A stretch of DNA of 64,000 nucleotides from Cytobacillus solani (GTDB lineage: Bacteria; Bacillota; Bacilli; Bacillales; Cytobacillaceae), in the NCBI RefSeq assembly GCF_001420595.1, contig NZ_LJIX01000006.1, positions 3,085,058 to 3,149,057 on the forward strand, given 5' to 3'. Shown piece after piece: positions 1 to 7,892 of the stretch. Numbering within the stretch: position 1 is the first letter of the stretch; each line of letters opens with the position of its first letter. The notes below the pieces were generated by a model. The model saw only the letters and a list, made by a program, of their open reading frames with translations, searched no databases and had not been told where the DNA came from. A program made the translations under genes and the position numbers.

Positions 1-483
1 AAGAATACCAAAAGGGATTGTCATATGCATGATAAATCTAAAATATTTATCAGCTGTAAAATTGGTCTCTAGCATTTGCCCCCCCAATTCAACTAGAAAA
101 CCTAGTACGGTTGGAAAAATGACAAAATAGCCGAAACAAAGTCCAATGATAAATAAAATAAATAGAGCTGGAACATACGATAGAGAAATTTTTCGTTCGA
201 TCGGTTTTAATGCAGGCTTAACAAATAACCATATTTGCAAAGCTAAAATCGGTATGGTCCCCGCAATTGCAATGACAGAGGCAATCATAAAGTAAACCCA
301 AACAATGTCACTTGGACCAAGAACAATTAATTTTACATCAAGATCTCGAACAAACCATTGATAAATATCTTTGACATATATAAATCCAACAACAAAAAAA
401 ACTAAAAATGCACCAACTGTAATAATGAGCCTTTTCCTTAATTCATCTAAATGATCAACTAAATTCAATTCTTTATCTTTCAT
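1..483 (-). CDS. tatC: Twin-arginine translocase subunit TatC (3' end outside window)
   Basis: TatC is the polytopic membrane receptor that binds twin-arginine signal peptides and, with TatA, exports folded proteins. The N-terminal 161 residues are visible. They open with MKDKELNLVDHLDELRKRL, the characteristic cytosolic start with its conserved HLxELRxR motif, followed by hydrophobic helices and a GYFVIFP stretch typical of the family. The usual length is about 245 residues, so roughly a third lies beyond position 1. The ATG at 483 is preceded by GGCAGGAG at good spacing. tatA lies 86 bp upstream on the same strand, giving a tatA-tatC operon as in Bacillus. Identification is firm; which Bacillus paralogue (Ad/Cd or Ay/Cy type) it matches is not decided. 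Confidence 0.93.
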   Translation of the reverse strand, partial: MKDKELNLVDHLDELRKRLIITVGAFLVFFVVGFIYVKDIYQWFVRDLDVKLIVLGPSDIVWVYFMIASVIAIAGTIPILALQIWLFVKPALKPIERKISLSYVPALFILFIIGLCFGYFVIFPTVLGFLVELGGQMLETNFTADKYFRFIMHMTIPFGIL

Positions 484-569
484 ATTTTTCTCCTGCCAAT
501 TTGAAGTGAATATCTTATTAAACGATGAAAAACACGATAAAAAAAGGGCAAGATATTAAATCTCGCACC

Positions 570-767
570 TTATTTAACCGTTTTTTTCTTATCGTCTTCT
601 TCAAATTCTTCCATGACATCACTTGTTAATTCACGCGTAGATTTTTTAAATTCTCTTAACGTCTGCCCAAATGCACGACCGATTTCAGGTAATTTTTTTG
701 GACCAAAAATAATTAATGCTAATACAAGAATTAATATTAATCCAGGAATACCGATGTTTGATAGCAT
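570..767 (-). CDS. tatA: Twin-arginine translocase pore subunit TatA
   Basis: A 65-residue TatA/E protein: a short N-terminal membrane helix (about residues 7-22), the [14 protein letters not shown] hinge diagnostic of the family, an amphipathic helix and a charged tail ending in KKKTVK. TatA oligomers form the variable pore recruited by TatC. The length is normal for a Gram-positive TatA. The ATG is preceded by AAGGAGG. It is the first gene of a two-gene operon with tatC. The substrate of this Tat system is not apparent in the window. Confidence 0.95.
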   Translation of the reverse strand: MLSNIGIPGLILILVLALIIFGPKKLPEIGRAFGQTLREFKKSTRELTSDVMEEFEEDDKKKTVK

Positions 768-843
768 AAAACATCCTCCTTAAAGTGCTTACTAGTCATT
801 CTAGTATCATTATAGTGGTTTTAGCGCAGCTTGTGGGAAAAGA

Positions 844-905
844 ATAAAAAAGTTCATATTTAGTTCACATAAAAAAACTAATTTTTGAATATGTGACTTT
901 TTTCA
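844..905 (-). terminator. Probable terminator of ilvA
   Basis: AAAAAAGT pairs with ACTTTTTT, and inner CATATT pairs with AATATG. On the minus strand the structure ends in a T-run. It lies about 100 bp after the ilvA stop and before tatA, so it fits rho-independent termination of ilvA. The loop is long and A/T rich, which lowers confidence. Confidence 0.5.
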
Positions 906-1005
906 TTTCTATCTTGAACAATTTAAATTTCTTTTCACTAGCCTTTCCTATGCCATCCATTTACGGACAGCCATTCCTACATGTACTATATTACTCCTAA
1001 ACCAA

Positions 1006-2274
1006 CTAAATAAGCAAATGGAAAAGGTTACTGTCCTTATTTATCTCCTTATAAGCGAACCCCTTTTTATCCATCCGCTCAATTAAGCTGCTGTAATCTC
1101 CCTTATTCTTCAACTCAATTCCTACTAATGCCGGTCCATTTTCTTTATTATTTTTTTTCGTATATTCAAAGCGAATAATATCATCTGATTTTCCAAGCAC
1201 TTCATCGAGAAATTCACGTAAGGCCCCTGCACGCTGAGGAAAATTAACAATAAAATAACGCAACAAACCCTCATGCAATAAAGACCGTTCCTTCATTTCT
1301 TGCATCCGTTCAATATCATTATTCCCACCGCTTACGATACATACAATATTTTTCCCTTTGATTTCCTCTTTATACAAATCCAATGCGGAAATTGGCAGCG
1401 CACCTGCTGGTTCAGCCACAATCGCGTGCTCATTGTACAACTCAAGAATCGTTGTACAAACCTTTCCCTCAGGAACAAGCAAAATATCATCAACCAATTC
1501 AGAACAGATATCAAAGGTTTTTGATCCTACACATTTCACCGCTGCCCCATCTACAAACTTATCAATCTCATCTAATGCGATGACAGCCTTATTTTGAAAA
1601 GAAGTGAGCATAGATGGTGCTCCAGCCGGCTCAACACCAATAATTTTTGTATTCGGGGAAATGCTTTTAACATATGTACTAATTCCTGCGACTAGTCCTC
1701 CGCCTCCAATGCTTGCAAAAACATAGTCCACTGGCTCCTCACAATCATTCAGTAGTTCGACAGCAACCGTTCCTTGTCCGGCAATTACTTTCTCGTTATC
1801 AAATGGGTGGATAAAAGCACTCTGATCTTCCTCAGCACATTTCATTGCCTGTTCATAGGAATCATCAAAAGTATCACCTATGAGAACAATATCGACAAAT
1901 TCCCTTCCAAACATTTCAACTTGAAATACTTTTTGTTTAGGCGTCGTTGCTGGCATAAAGATCTTTCCACGTACCCCTAAATGACGGCAAGCATAAGCAA
2001 CACCTTGTGCATGATTGCCTGCACTTGCACAGACAACCCCATTTTTGACCTCTTCTTCATTCAATGATTTAACCGAGTAGTATGCTCCTCTCAGTTTGAA
2101 TGATCGTACATGTTGTAAATCTTCCCTCTTCAAATAAATATTACAGCTATATTTCTCTGATAGGCGTTCATTTTTTTGCAGTGGGGTATGGGCAACAATA
2201 TCCTTCAATTGCTGGTATGCAATCAAAATCTCCTCCAACTGCACCCATTTTTTCTTCATTACCTTCTGTTCCAT
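1006..2274 (-). CDS. ilvA: Threonine ammonia-lyase, biosynthetic (threonine dehydratase)
   Basis: Fold-type II PLP enzyme converting L-threonine to 2-oxobutanoate and ammonia, the committed step to isoleucine. The PLP lysine is in SFKLRGAYYS (near residue 60), SAGNHAQG contacts the substrate and cofactor, and the glycine loop is SIGGGGL. The C-terminal ~90 residues (from about RYFIVNFPQRAGALREFL) form one ACT-like regulatory domain, giving 422 residues, the short Bacillus form rather than the two-ACT E. coli form. The ATG at 2274 has GAGGGGGAC ahead of it. No T-box leader was found in the 186 bp upstream. It is monocistronic, with a terminator about 100 bp downstream, and separate from ilvD at 18.8-20.5 kb. 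Confidence 0.96.
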   Translation of the reverse strand: MEQKVMKKKWVQLEEILIAYQQLKDIVAHTPLQKNERLSEKYSCNIYLKREDLQHVRSFKLRGAYYSVKSLNEEEVKNGVVCASAGNHAQGVAYACRHLGVRGKIFMPATTPKQKVFQVEMFGREFVDIVLIGDTFDDSYEQAMKCAEEDQSAFIHPFDNEKVIAGQGTVAVELLNDCEEPVDYVFASIGGGGLVAGISTYVKSISPNTKIIGVEPAGAPSMLTSFQNKAVIALDEIDKFVDGAAVKCVGSKTFDICSELVDDILLVPEGKVCTTILELYNEHAIVAEPAGALPISALDLYKEEIKGKNIVCIVSGGNNDIERMQEMKERSLLHEGLLRYFIVNFPQRAGALREFLDEVLGKSDDIIRFEYTKKNNKENGPALVGIELKNKGDYSSLIERMDKKGFAYKEINKDSNLFHLLI

Positions 2275-2460
2275 ATGTCCCCCTCATTTCTCTTCCGATA
2301 TTAATTTGTTCATTATACCATGTGAGTTTTTGATTTCAATCATATAATTTAAAAATTTTTATTTTTCCGATATTTAACTGAATAGAAAAGAAGGATATTT
2401 ACATATACTAATCGAAAGTTAAGTAAAACAGATTCCTATAATTTCTCGGGAGGTGGAAAA

Positions 2461-2697
2461 GTGGAGTTTTCATTATGCAGTCTTGACTGTGCACTGCCGG
2501 TGGAAGTGACATTGGATGAGGATAACGGGCGGTATATGATTCGCAAAAGTGATTCAAGTGGGGAGTTTTTCAACACTCCACACGAATTAATCCAATGGGT
2601 AAAAAGTAATTTTTCTCCTGAGGAATTTTGTGATCCAAATGAGTTTCAAGTCATGGTGAATGCATTAACAGACTATTTGATCAATCCGACGTACTAG
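2461..2697 (+). CDS. Small acidic protein of unknown function
   Basis: I do not recognise this 78-residue protein. It starts with GTG behind GGGAGGTGG and is followed by a strong terminator, so it has the layout of a real monocistronic gene. It is acidic and soluble, with no signal peptide or membrane helix. Two cysteines lie near the N-terminus (CSLDC) and one near CDPNEF. The middle (TPHELIQWVKSNFSPEEF) looks helical. It is divergent from ilvA, sharing a 186 bp intergenic region. No function is assigned. Confidence 0.7.
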   Translation: MEFSLCSLDCALPVEVTLDEDNGRYMIRKSDSSGEFFNTPHELIQWVKSNFSPEEFCDPNEFQVMVNALTDYLINPTY

Positions 2698-2721
2698 CCT
2701 ACACATGAGCAAAGCAGCAAA

Positions 2722-2759
2722 AGGGTATGAAACTGCAATAGTTTCATACCCTATTTTTT
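2722..2759. terminator. Bidirectional rho-independent terminator
   Basis: A perfect 12-bp stem, GGGTATGAAACT with AGTTTCATACCC, around a 5-base loop, is followed by CTATTTTTTG on the plus strand. It ends the small gene at 2461. It may also end minus-strand transcription from plsC after it crosses the repeats at 2820-2955. Confidence 0.9.
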
Positions 2760-2819
2760 GTTATGCACCCTTATTATGTAAATTTTAAAAAACTTGAAAC
2801 TAATTCGATCGTTACTAAC

Positions 2820-2955
2820 AAATCAGAACTTGTGGCTATTTTGGACTGCTTTTGACTTTTAAAGTACAATCTTGGCTGAACTCTAAACCGCTTCGGACTG
2901 CTTTCGTATTTCAAAGCACATTCTTGTCTGAACTTGAAGCGCCTCTATAATCGTT
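2820..2955. repeat. Degenerate 52-bp tandem repeat, short array
   Basis: About two and a half copies. The motif (C)(A/T)GAACT recurs at 2824, 2876 and 2928, exactly 52 bp apart, each followed at a similar distance by a TTCGGACT/TTTGGACT block where the copy is complete. The period and both motifs match the larger array at 33612-34015. The region is the plsC 3' flank (2698-3023), which holds no plausible gene. Confidence 0.75.
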
Positions 2956-3023
2956 AAGAAATGTCCTAATACAGTTGTACCAATTTTGGTGCCTTCAGAC
3001 ACATTTTCAGGAGTCTTTGATTG

Positions 3024-3755
3024 TTACGAAGCTTTTTTCTCTTTTATAAAGCTCGAAATAATTATATTTCTTACGTCTGCGGCAATTTCTTTCATGTCTT
3101 TTTCACGAATCAAGTGTGGTTCAATTGGCTGGCAAATATTAATTTGAACATTTGCAGGACGAACAAGCCGATTATTCTTTTCAAAAATATCTGCGGTGCC
3201 CTTTATTCCAATTGGAACAATCGGAACCCCAGCATCCTTCGCCAATCGTAAGCCCCCTGCTTTAAAATCCCCAATAGGTCCACCCTTGCTTCTTGTACCT
3301 TCAGGAAAAATAACGATGGAATGCCCGCTCTTTAGCTTTTCAACCCCATCCCGAATAGATTTGACCGCACTTCTCCGATCTTTACGATCAATGAAGACAC
3401 AATTCATTACTTCCATCCATGATGAGATAATCGGTGCCTTTTTCACTTCTACCTTTGAAATAAAACCAAATGGCTTATCAATACACGCTAATAAAACCGG
3501 AATATCAAAATCACCTTCATGATTGCATACGAACACAACTGGACCTTCAGGTAAAAATTCCTGTCCCTTCACTTCCACCTTTGAGCCAGTGATCTTCATG
3601 ATTGTGCTTGACCATTTACTAGGTAATTGATGAATGAGTCGATCCCTTTCAGCAACTGGCATTTCTGGATGTAGCTTCTTCATTTTTGCTAGAGTCGGCA
3701 AACTATAAACTAAATAGCTAATCATATATACTACAAATGCGATTAATCGAATCAT
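3024..3755 (-). CDS. plsC: 1-acyl-sn-glycerol-3-phosphate acyltransferase
   Basis: Adds the second acyl chain to lysophosphatidic acid to make phosphatidic acid at the membrane. The 243 residues start with a hydrophobic anchor (about residues 1-22). Family motif I is NHEGDFD (HX4D), motif III is FPEGTRS, and a VPIVPIGIKG segment gives the late hydrophobic block. The C-terminus is basic. The ATG has GGGAGG at ideal spacing. It appears monocistronic, placed between dfrA and the repeat-rich region downstream. The closest alternative is another PlsC-family acyltransferase with different acyl preference. Confidence 0.9.
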   Translation of the reverse strand: MIRLIAFVVYMISYLVYSLPTLAKMKKLHPEMPVAERDRLIHQLPSKWSSTIMKITGSKVEVKGQEFLPEGPVVFVCNHEGDFDIPVLLACIDKPFGFISKVEVKKAPIISSWMEVMNCVFIDRKDRRSAVKSIRDGVEKLKSGHSIVIFPEGTRSKGGPIGDFKAGGLRLAKDAGVPIVPIGIKGTADIFEKNNRLVRPANVQINICQPIEPHLIREKDMKEIAADVRNIIISSFIKEKKAS

Positions 3756-3823
3756 GCTGTTCCTCCCAATCTATCTGCATCTTATTATTATATAATAGAT
3801 AGGCTATTTTAACTAGGATCAAA

Positions 3824-3851
3824 AGAAAAGCTGCTCACATATGAGCAGCTT
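3824..3851 (-). terminator. Terminator of thyA-dfrA
   Basis: A 10-bp stem, AAGCTGCTCA with TGAGCAGCTT, lies just after the dfrA stop; on the minus strand it continues into TTTTCTTTT. Confidence 0.88.
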
Positions 3852-3858
3852 CTGTACA

Positions 3859-4344
3859 CTATTTTTTTTCATAAATCATAAATTCATAATCATATGGGTT
3901 CTTCTCATCTTTAATGCCTTTTTCTCGAGAGAGCAAGGACCATTCTTCCAAATTTAGTGCTGGGAAAAAGGTATCTCCTTTAAATTCATCGTATATTCGA
4001 GTTAAATAAAGCTTGTCCGCATCAGGCAAAATGAGTTTGAAAATTTCCGCCCCGCCGATCACAAAGATTTCCTCTTCTTTTTGTCGGCTATATTCAAGAA
4101 GGGCTTCAACTGAGTTTAGGACTGTACATCCTTCACATGTGAATTCAGGATTGCGAGTGATTACGATGTTTTCTCTTCCAGGAAGCGGCCGTCCAATGGA
4201 ATCCCATGTTTTCCTGCCCATTGCGATTGGATGTCCCATCGTAGTTCTCTTAAAAAACTTTAAATCTTCTGGAAGATGCCAAGGAAGCTGATTATTATAA
4301 CCAATAACATGGTTATTGTCCATTGCCCACATGAGTGAAATCAT
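3859..4344 (-). CDS. dfrA: Dihydrofolate reductase
   Basis: NADPH-dependent reduction of dihydrofolate to tetrahydrofolate, the trimethoprim target. The 161 residues carry the family signature: [20 protein letters not shown], with the acidic active-site position in PEDLKFFK, then [16 protein letters not shown] (NADPH binding) and FVIGGAEIF. The ATG overlaps the thyA stop by 4 bp (ATGA), so it is translationally coupled to thyA. The pairing makes metabolic sense: ThyA oxidises methylene-THF to dihydrofolate and DfrA recycles it. A terminator follows at once. Confidence 0.97.
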   Translation of the reverse strand: MISLMWAMDNNHVIGYNNQLPWHLPEDLKFFKRTTMGHPIAMGRKTWDSIGRPLPGRENIVITRNPEFTCEGCTVLNSVEALLEYSRQKEEEIFVIGGAEIFKLILPDADKLYLTRIYDEFKGDTFFPALNLEEWSLLSREKGIKDEKNPYDYEFMIYEKK

Positions 4345-5135
4345 ACACTTACCACTCCTTTAATATGTGGATGTGGATCATATTCCTCGAGAACAAAGTC
4401 TTCAAACTGAAATCCGTTGAGATCCTTCACTTCTGGATTTATTCTCAATTTTGGAAGAGCTCGCGGCTCACGGCTTAACTGTAGCTCAATTTGTTCGAGA
4501 TGATTTAAATAAATATGTGTATCACCAAATGTATGGATAAATTCACCTGGCTCTAAATCACAAACCTGTGCAATCATAAGTGTAAGCAGAGCATATGAAG
4601 CGATATTAAATGGCACACCAAGAAATACGTCTGCTGAACGCTGATAGAGCTGGCATGATAGCTTCCCATCTGCTACATAAAATTGAAACATACAGTGGCA
4701 TGGCGGCAAAGCCATTTTATCAAGGTCACCGACATTCCACGCATTTACGATCATCCGTCTTGAATCAGGATTTGTTTTTATTTGCTGAATGAGTTCGCTG
4801 ATCTGATCAATCGTGTTCCCGTCTGCCCCTGTCCATGAACGCCATTGATGACCATATACAGGACCAAGCTCTCCGTTTTTATCTGCCCATTCATTCCAGA
4901 TCCTTACACCATTATCTTGAAGAAATTTGACATTTGTATCCCCATTTAAAAACCAAAGCAATTCATAAATGATTGACCGCATATGCAGCTTTTTTGTTGT
5001 TAAAAGCGGAAAACCTTCTGCTAAATTGAATCGCATTTGATAGCCAAATGTACTAATCGTGCCCGTTCCTGTTCGATCTTCCTTCTTCACTCCTTTTTCA
5101 AGGACATGCTTGCAAAGCTCTAAATATTGTTTCAT
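4341..5135 (-). CDS. thyA: Thymidylate synthase (ThyA type)
   Basis: Makes dTMP from dUMP with methylene-THF as methyl donor and reductant. At 264 residues it is the classical ThyA enzyme, not flavin-dependent ThyX. DRTGTGT near the start binds dUMP phosphate, the catalytic cysteine is in [11 protein letters not shown], and [14 protein letters not shown] is the dUMP-binding signature. It is the first gene of the thyA-dfrA pair. B. subtilis has two synthases; the dfrA-linked one there is thyB, which this most resembles by position. Confidence 0.97.
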   Translation of the reverse strand: MKQYLELCKHVLEKGVKKEDRTGTGTISTFGYQMRFNLAEGFPLLTTKKLHMRSIIYELLWFLNGDTNVKFLQDNGVRIWNEWADKNGELGPVYGHQWRSWTGADGNTIDQISELIQQIKTNPDSRRMIVNAWNVGDLDKMALPPCHCMFQFYVADGKLSCQLYQRSADVFLGVPFNIASYALLTLMIAQVCDLEPGEFIHTFGDTHIYLNHLEQIELQLSREPRALPKLRINPEVKDLNGFQFEDFVLEEYDPHPHIKGVVSV

Positions 5136-5206
5136 TTCAACCCAACCTTTTATTTTCGCATTGTTTTTATTGTATCAAATTGGGAGGGGTAAAAAAATAC
5201 TTTCCT

Positions 5207-5908
5207 CTATTTTAAGCTTTTCATAAAACGATATGTTTCGGGTGCCTTGGCCTTGAGCAGATTCCTTGAATCCCCACCAAGGAAATACATCGCAAAGGTC
5301 TCCGCAAAATATTCTTCAGGAAAGGTTAAGAAATAATCCTGTGCTGGGAATAATAACGGTTTTTCCTTCTTCCAAATCTTTAAGAATTTCTGATTATTAC
5401 GCATCCCATCATAAACATAGCGATCAATAGAATGAGCTAGCTCATGAAGCTCTAAATTCACCGAACTATGACCACTTCCCTTATCACTGAAGCCAATCTT
5501 CACTAGGACTGTTTTGGACCCTCCAATGCCAGGTACGTCATCCCATGTTGTTCCGCCATTATATCCTCTTGGAATCATTCCTTCAAGATGGGCTGCCGTT
5601 GGATTATCAGTTAGTCTGCCAATAAATAATTTAAGTTTAATATTTTCTTCCCCTACTTTTGATAATAAGGAAAATGGCAAATTATCTACTCTAGAAATAA
5701 TTTGTGAGGCTTCACGCTCATCAAATGGGTCCGTTGGTAAAAGAATAATACTTCCAAGAACAGATGGAGAATTAAGCACAAGTGATTTTTTTAAGGTTGA
5801 GTGACTTGGATAATCTTTTAGCTGGATACCACCCATTGCTGCTTGAGAACTGCCCATTAATGCTAGAGAAATAAACAGGATAAATATAAATAGGCTCACT
5901 TTTCGCAT
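5207..5908 (-). CDS. Secreted zinc metalloprotease, anthrax-lethal-factor-like / Pro-Pro endopeptidase family
   Basis: A 233-residue exported protein. The start at 5908 (MRKVSLFIFILF) is chosen because AGAAGGTG precedes it; an earlier in-frame ATG at 5929 has no ribosome site. A signal peptide with possible cleavage after SSQA is followed by a mature domain with the gluzincin zinc motif HELAHSIDRYVYDG and a downstream EEYFAETFAMYFLGG supplying the third ligand and a tyrosine, the arrangement seen in lethal-factor C-terminal (ATLF) proteases such as PPEP-1. There is no cell-wall anchor or pro-domain. It stands alone between thyA and the Ter cluster, with its own strand-matched spacing. PPEP relatives cleave Pro-Pro bonds in surface proteins; the substrate here is unknown. 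Confidence 0.82.
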   Translation of the reverse strand: MRKVSLFIFILFISLALMGSSQAAMGGIQLKDYPSHSTLKKSLVLNSPSVLGSIILLPTDPFDEREASQIISRVDNLPFSLLSKVGEENIKLKLFIGRLTDNPTAAHLEGMIPRGYNGGTTWDDVPGIGGSKTVLVKIGFSDKGSGHSSVNLELHELAHSIDRYVYDGMRNNQKFLKIWKKEKPLLFPAQDYFLTFPEEYFAETFAMYFLGGDSRNLLKAKAPETYRFMKSLK

Positions 5909-6037
5909 AAGAAGTACACCTTCTATCATTCGTTGAGGTCAAGTGATTTTTAATAGAATACTATTATTATATCATGTGGGAATATCTAATTGAGTAGTTG
6001 TTATCTAGAAGAATATAGGGGGCGGTCCAATGTTTTC

Positions 6038-6073
6038 CAAAAAAACAGGACACAGACAATATTGTCTGGTCCC
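6038..6073 (-). terminator. Terminator of the yceG-yceH-yceC operon
   Basis: The stem GGAC..AGACAAT with ATTGTCT.GTCC has a minus-strand tail of GTTTTTTTGG. It sits 24 bp after the yceC stop. Confidence 0.88.
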
Positions 6074-6096
6074 TGCTTTAAGCAACATTCAATTGA

Positions 6097-6711
6097 TTAA
6101 GAGAATGAACGGACAACATCACCTAAGCCTGGTGCTGACGTCCCAGTTCCCACTGCTGCAAACTTCCACTCATTTCCATGACGGTAAATTTCGCCAACAA
6201 CTAGACATGTTTGTCCACTGTAATCATCGGTTAAGTTAAAATGGATCATTTCTTGATTATTAGCTGAGTTCACGATACGAATGAATGCATTTTGAATCAT
6301 TCCGAAATGCTGCTTTCTTTTCACACAATCATAAATATTAACCACAAAGACAAGCTTGTGTACTTGAGAAGGTACACGGCTTAAATCAACTAAGATTTGC
6401 TCATCATCGCCGTCTCCGTCTCCTGTTAAATTATCGCCTGTGTGCTGGACACTACCATCGCTGCTCTTTAAGTTTCCGAAATAAATGACATCACTGTTGC
6501 TTCTAATTTTTCCATTTTCACCAAGCATAATCACGGACGCATCACAGTCGATATTTGCACCTCCTCCGCCACCTCCGAATAAAGAGCCAAGCAGCCCGCC
6601 GCCACCACGGTTTTGAACCGGATCCCAGCCTAGGCCTACCATGATTTTTGAAAGACCTGGATTTCCTTTTGTAAGATCAACACGTTGTCCTTTTTGTAAG
6701 TTAATTGCCAT
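6097..6711 (-). CDS. yceC: TerD-family stress protein with glycine-rich insert (YceC-like)
   Basis: A TerD/CABP-fold, predicted Ca2+-binding cytoplasmic protein of tellurite/envelope-stress clusters. It opens with INLQKGQRVDLTKGNPGL, carries GDGDGDDEQILVDLSRVP (acidic calcium loop) and ends with VGEIYRHGNEWKFAAVG. A Gly-rich loop near residues 35-52 (RGGGGLLGSLFGGGGGG) distinguishes it from the other TerD here and matches what I recall of B. subtilis YceC. The usual DLDSS motif reads DCDAS. The start at 6711 is set by GAGGTG; GTG and ATG codons slightly upstream overlap that site. It is the last gene of the yceG-yceH-yceC group. Confidence 0.9.
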   Translation of the reverse strand: MAINLQKGQRVDLTKGNPGLSKIMVGLGWDPVQNRGGGGLLGSLFGGGGGGANIDCDASVIMLGENGKIRSNSDVIYFGNLKSSDGSVQHTGDNLTGDGDGDDEQILVDLSRVPSQVHKLVFVVNIYDCVKRKQHFGMIQNAFIRIVNSANNQEMIHFNLTDDYSGQTCLVVGEIYRHGNEWKFAAVGTGTSAPGLGDVVRSFS

Positions 6712-6753
6712 CATTTTCACCTCATAATTTTATTGGTTGTAATTTTATGTAAA

Positions 6754-6774
6754 CAATTGGCAAAAAACCAATTG
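6754..6774 (-). other. Intercistronic hairpin between yceH and yceC
   Basis: A 7-bp stem, CAATTGG with CCAATTG, has a 7-base A-rich loop (T-rich on the minus strand) in the 67-bp gap. It lacks a clear T-run after the stem, so it is more likely an RNA stability or processing element, or a leaky attenuator, than a full terminator. Confidence 0.45.
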
Positions 6775-6778
6775 CCTA

Positions 6779-7888
6779 TTAACCTTGCAGCTTAATTTTT
6801 TTAAAATTATCCTGAAGCTGTTCAAGTCTTCTTGTTCCTTCTTCACGCATACGCTTATTCTCTTCTTCAATTGCTTTTGTTTCCTGCATTCCTTTAATAA
6901 TGATGTTCCAAGACTCTTCAATGGTTTCAATCTTAATGCTTGGACTACCTGCAAGTCTTGCAATATCAGCACTTTGGGTAGAAATATTTTGTGCATTGCG
7001 CAAAAGCATTTCATTTGTTCTTCTGTCAAGCTCATTCATTGAGTCAGCCACAAGCTTCTGTCTTTTCGCTGCAACGGCTTGAATGATTCCATTTTTGAAT
7101 ATCGGAATTGTTGTTACAAAAGCTGAATTAATTTTCCCGATAAGCTTTGTGTTTCCTCTTTGTAAAAGACGTATTTGGGGTGCGGTTTGTAAGGAAACCA
7201 TTTTCGCCATTTCCAGATCATATACACGCTGCTCTAGTAATTCAATGCCATTTCTGAGGGTATCCAGCTGCATCGATGCCATTTGGTCGCCAGCAGCTGC
7301 TCGTGATTCCAGCTGGGGAAGCTGATTGGCTTTCAGCTCATCCGCCTTCATTTGCCCTGCTACCGCATATTTTTCAAGCGCTAAATAGTATTGATAGTTC
7401 TGCTCATACATTTGATCCAGCATGGTTGTCGATTCAACCATCTCATTTTGGTACTTTGAAATTTCTACATATACCTTGTCAATTTCATGTCCCATCGTTT
7501 GATATTTTCCAAACAGCTTATCAATAAGCTTTTCACCTTTTTTGAACAGCTTTCCGAATAATCCGCCTGAAGTTTTTTCAAAATCCTTCTTATCAAACTT
7601 ATCCATGATACGACCGAGCTGCTTTAATAATTCACCTGAATCTTCGACCTTTGTTGCTCGCATATTGCCTAGAATTTGATCGGAGAAACGAGAGATTTGT
7701 GTTGCTGGCTCTTTCCCGAATTCAAGAATTTGAATTTGATCTCGTTCATCAATCGACCGTGCTAGATTTTGCACTTCTGGGTCTTGACGAAGAGCCAGCT
7801 TAATTTCTGAAGCAGTGGTTTCCGTCAATTTATCTTCTGTTGGTTTCGTTAATGTAAGATCAAGATTTGTTGGCTGCATTTGATTCAT
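6779..7888 (-). CDS. yceH: Toxic anion resistance protein TelA (YceH)
   Basis: A 369-residue member of the TelA/KlaA family linked to tellurite and other toxic-anion resistance. It is soluble and largely helical or coiled-coil, with the family region around LEKYAVAGQMKADELKANQLPQL and the long conserved helix YDLEMAKMVSLQTAPQIRLLQRGN. The C-terminus is rich in Glu/Lys/Arg. It starts 4 bp after yceG and is coupled to it. B. subtilis has the same yceG-yceH order. Its biochemical role is unknown; tellurite resistance is probably a side effect of an envelope or DNA-stress function. Confidence 0.92.
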   Translation of the reverse strand: MNQMQPTNLDLTLTKPTEDKLTETTASEIKLALRQDPEVQNLARSIDERDQIQILEFGKEPATQISRFSDQILGNMRATKVEDSGELLKQLGRIMDKFDKKDFEKTSGGLFGKLFKKGEKLIDKLFGKYQTMGHEIDKVYVEISKYQNEMVESTTMLDQMYEQNYQYYLALEKYAVAGQMKADELKANQLPQLESRAAAGDQMASMQLDTLRNGIELLEQRVYDLEMAKMVSLQTAPQIRLLQRGNTKLIGKINSAFVTTIPIFKNGIIQAVAAKRQKLVADSMNELDRRTNEMLLRNAQNISTQSADIARLAGSPSIKIETIEESWNIIIKGMQETKAIEEENKRMREEGTRRLEQLQDNFKKIKLQG

Positions 7889-7892
7889 TGCT

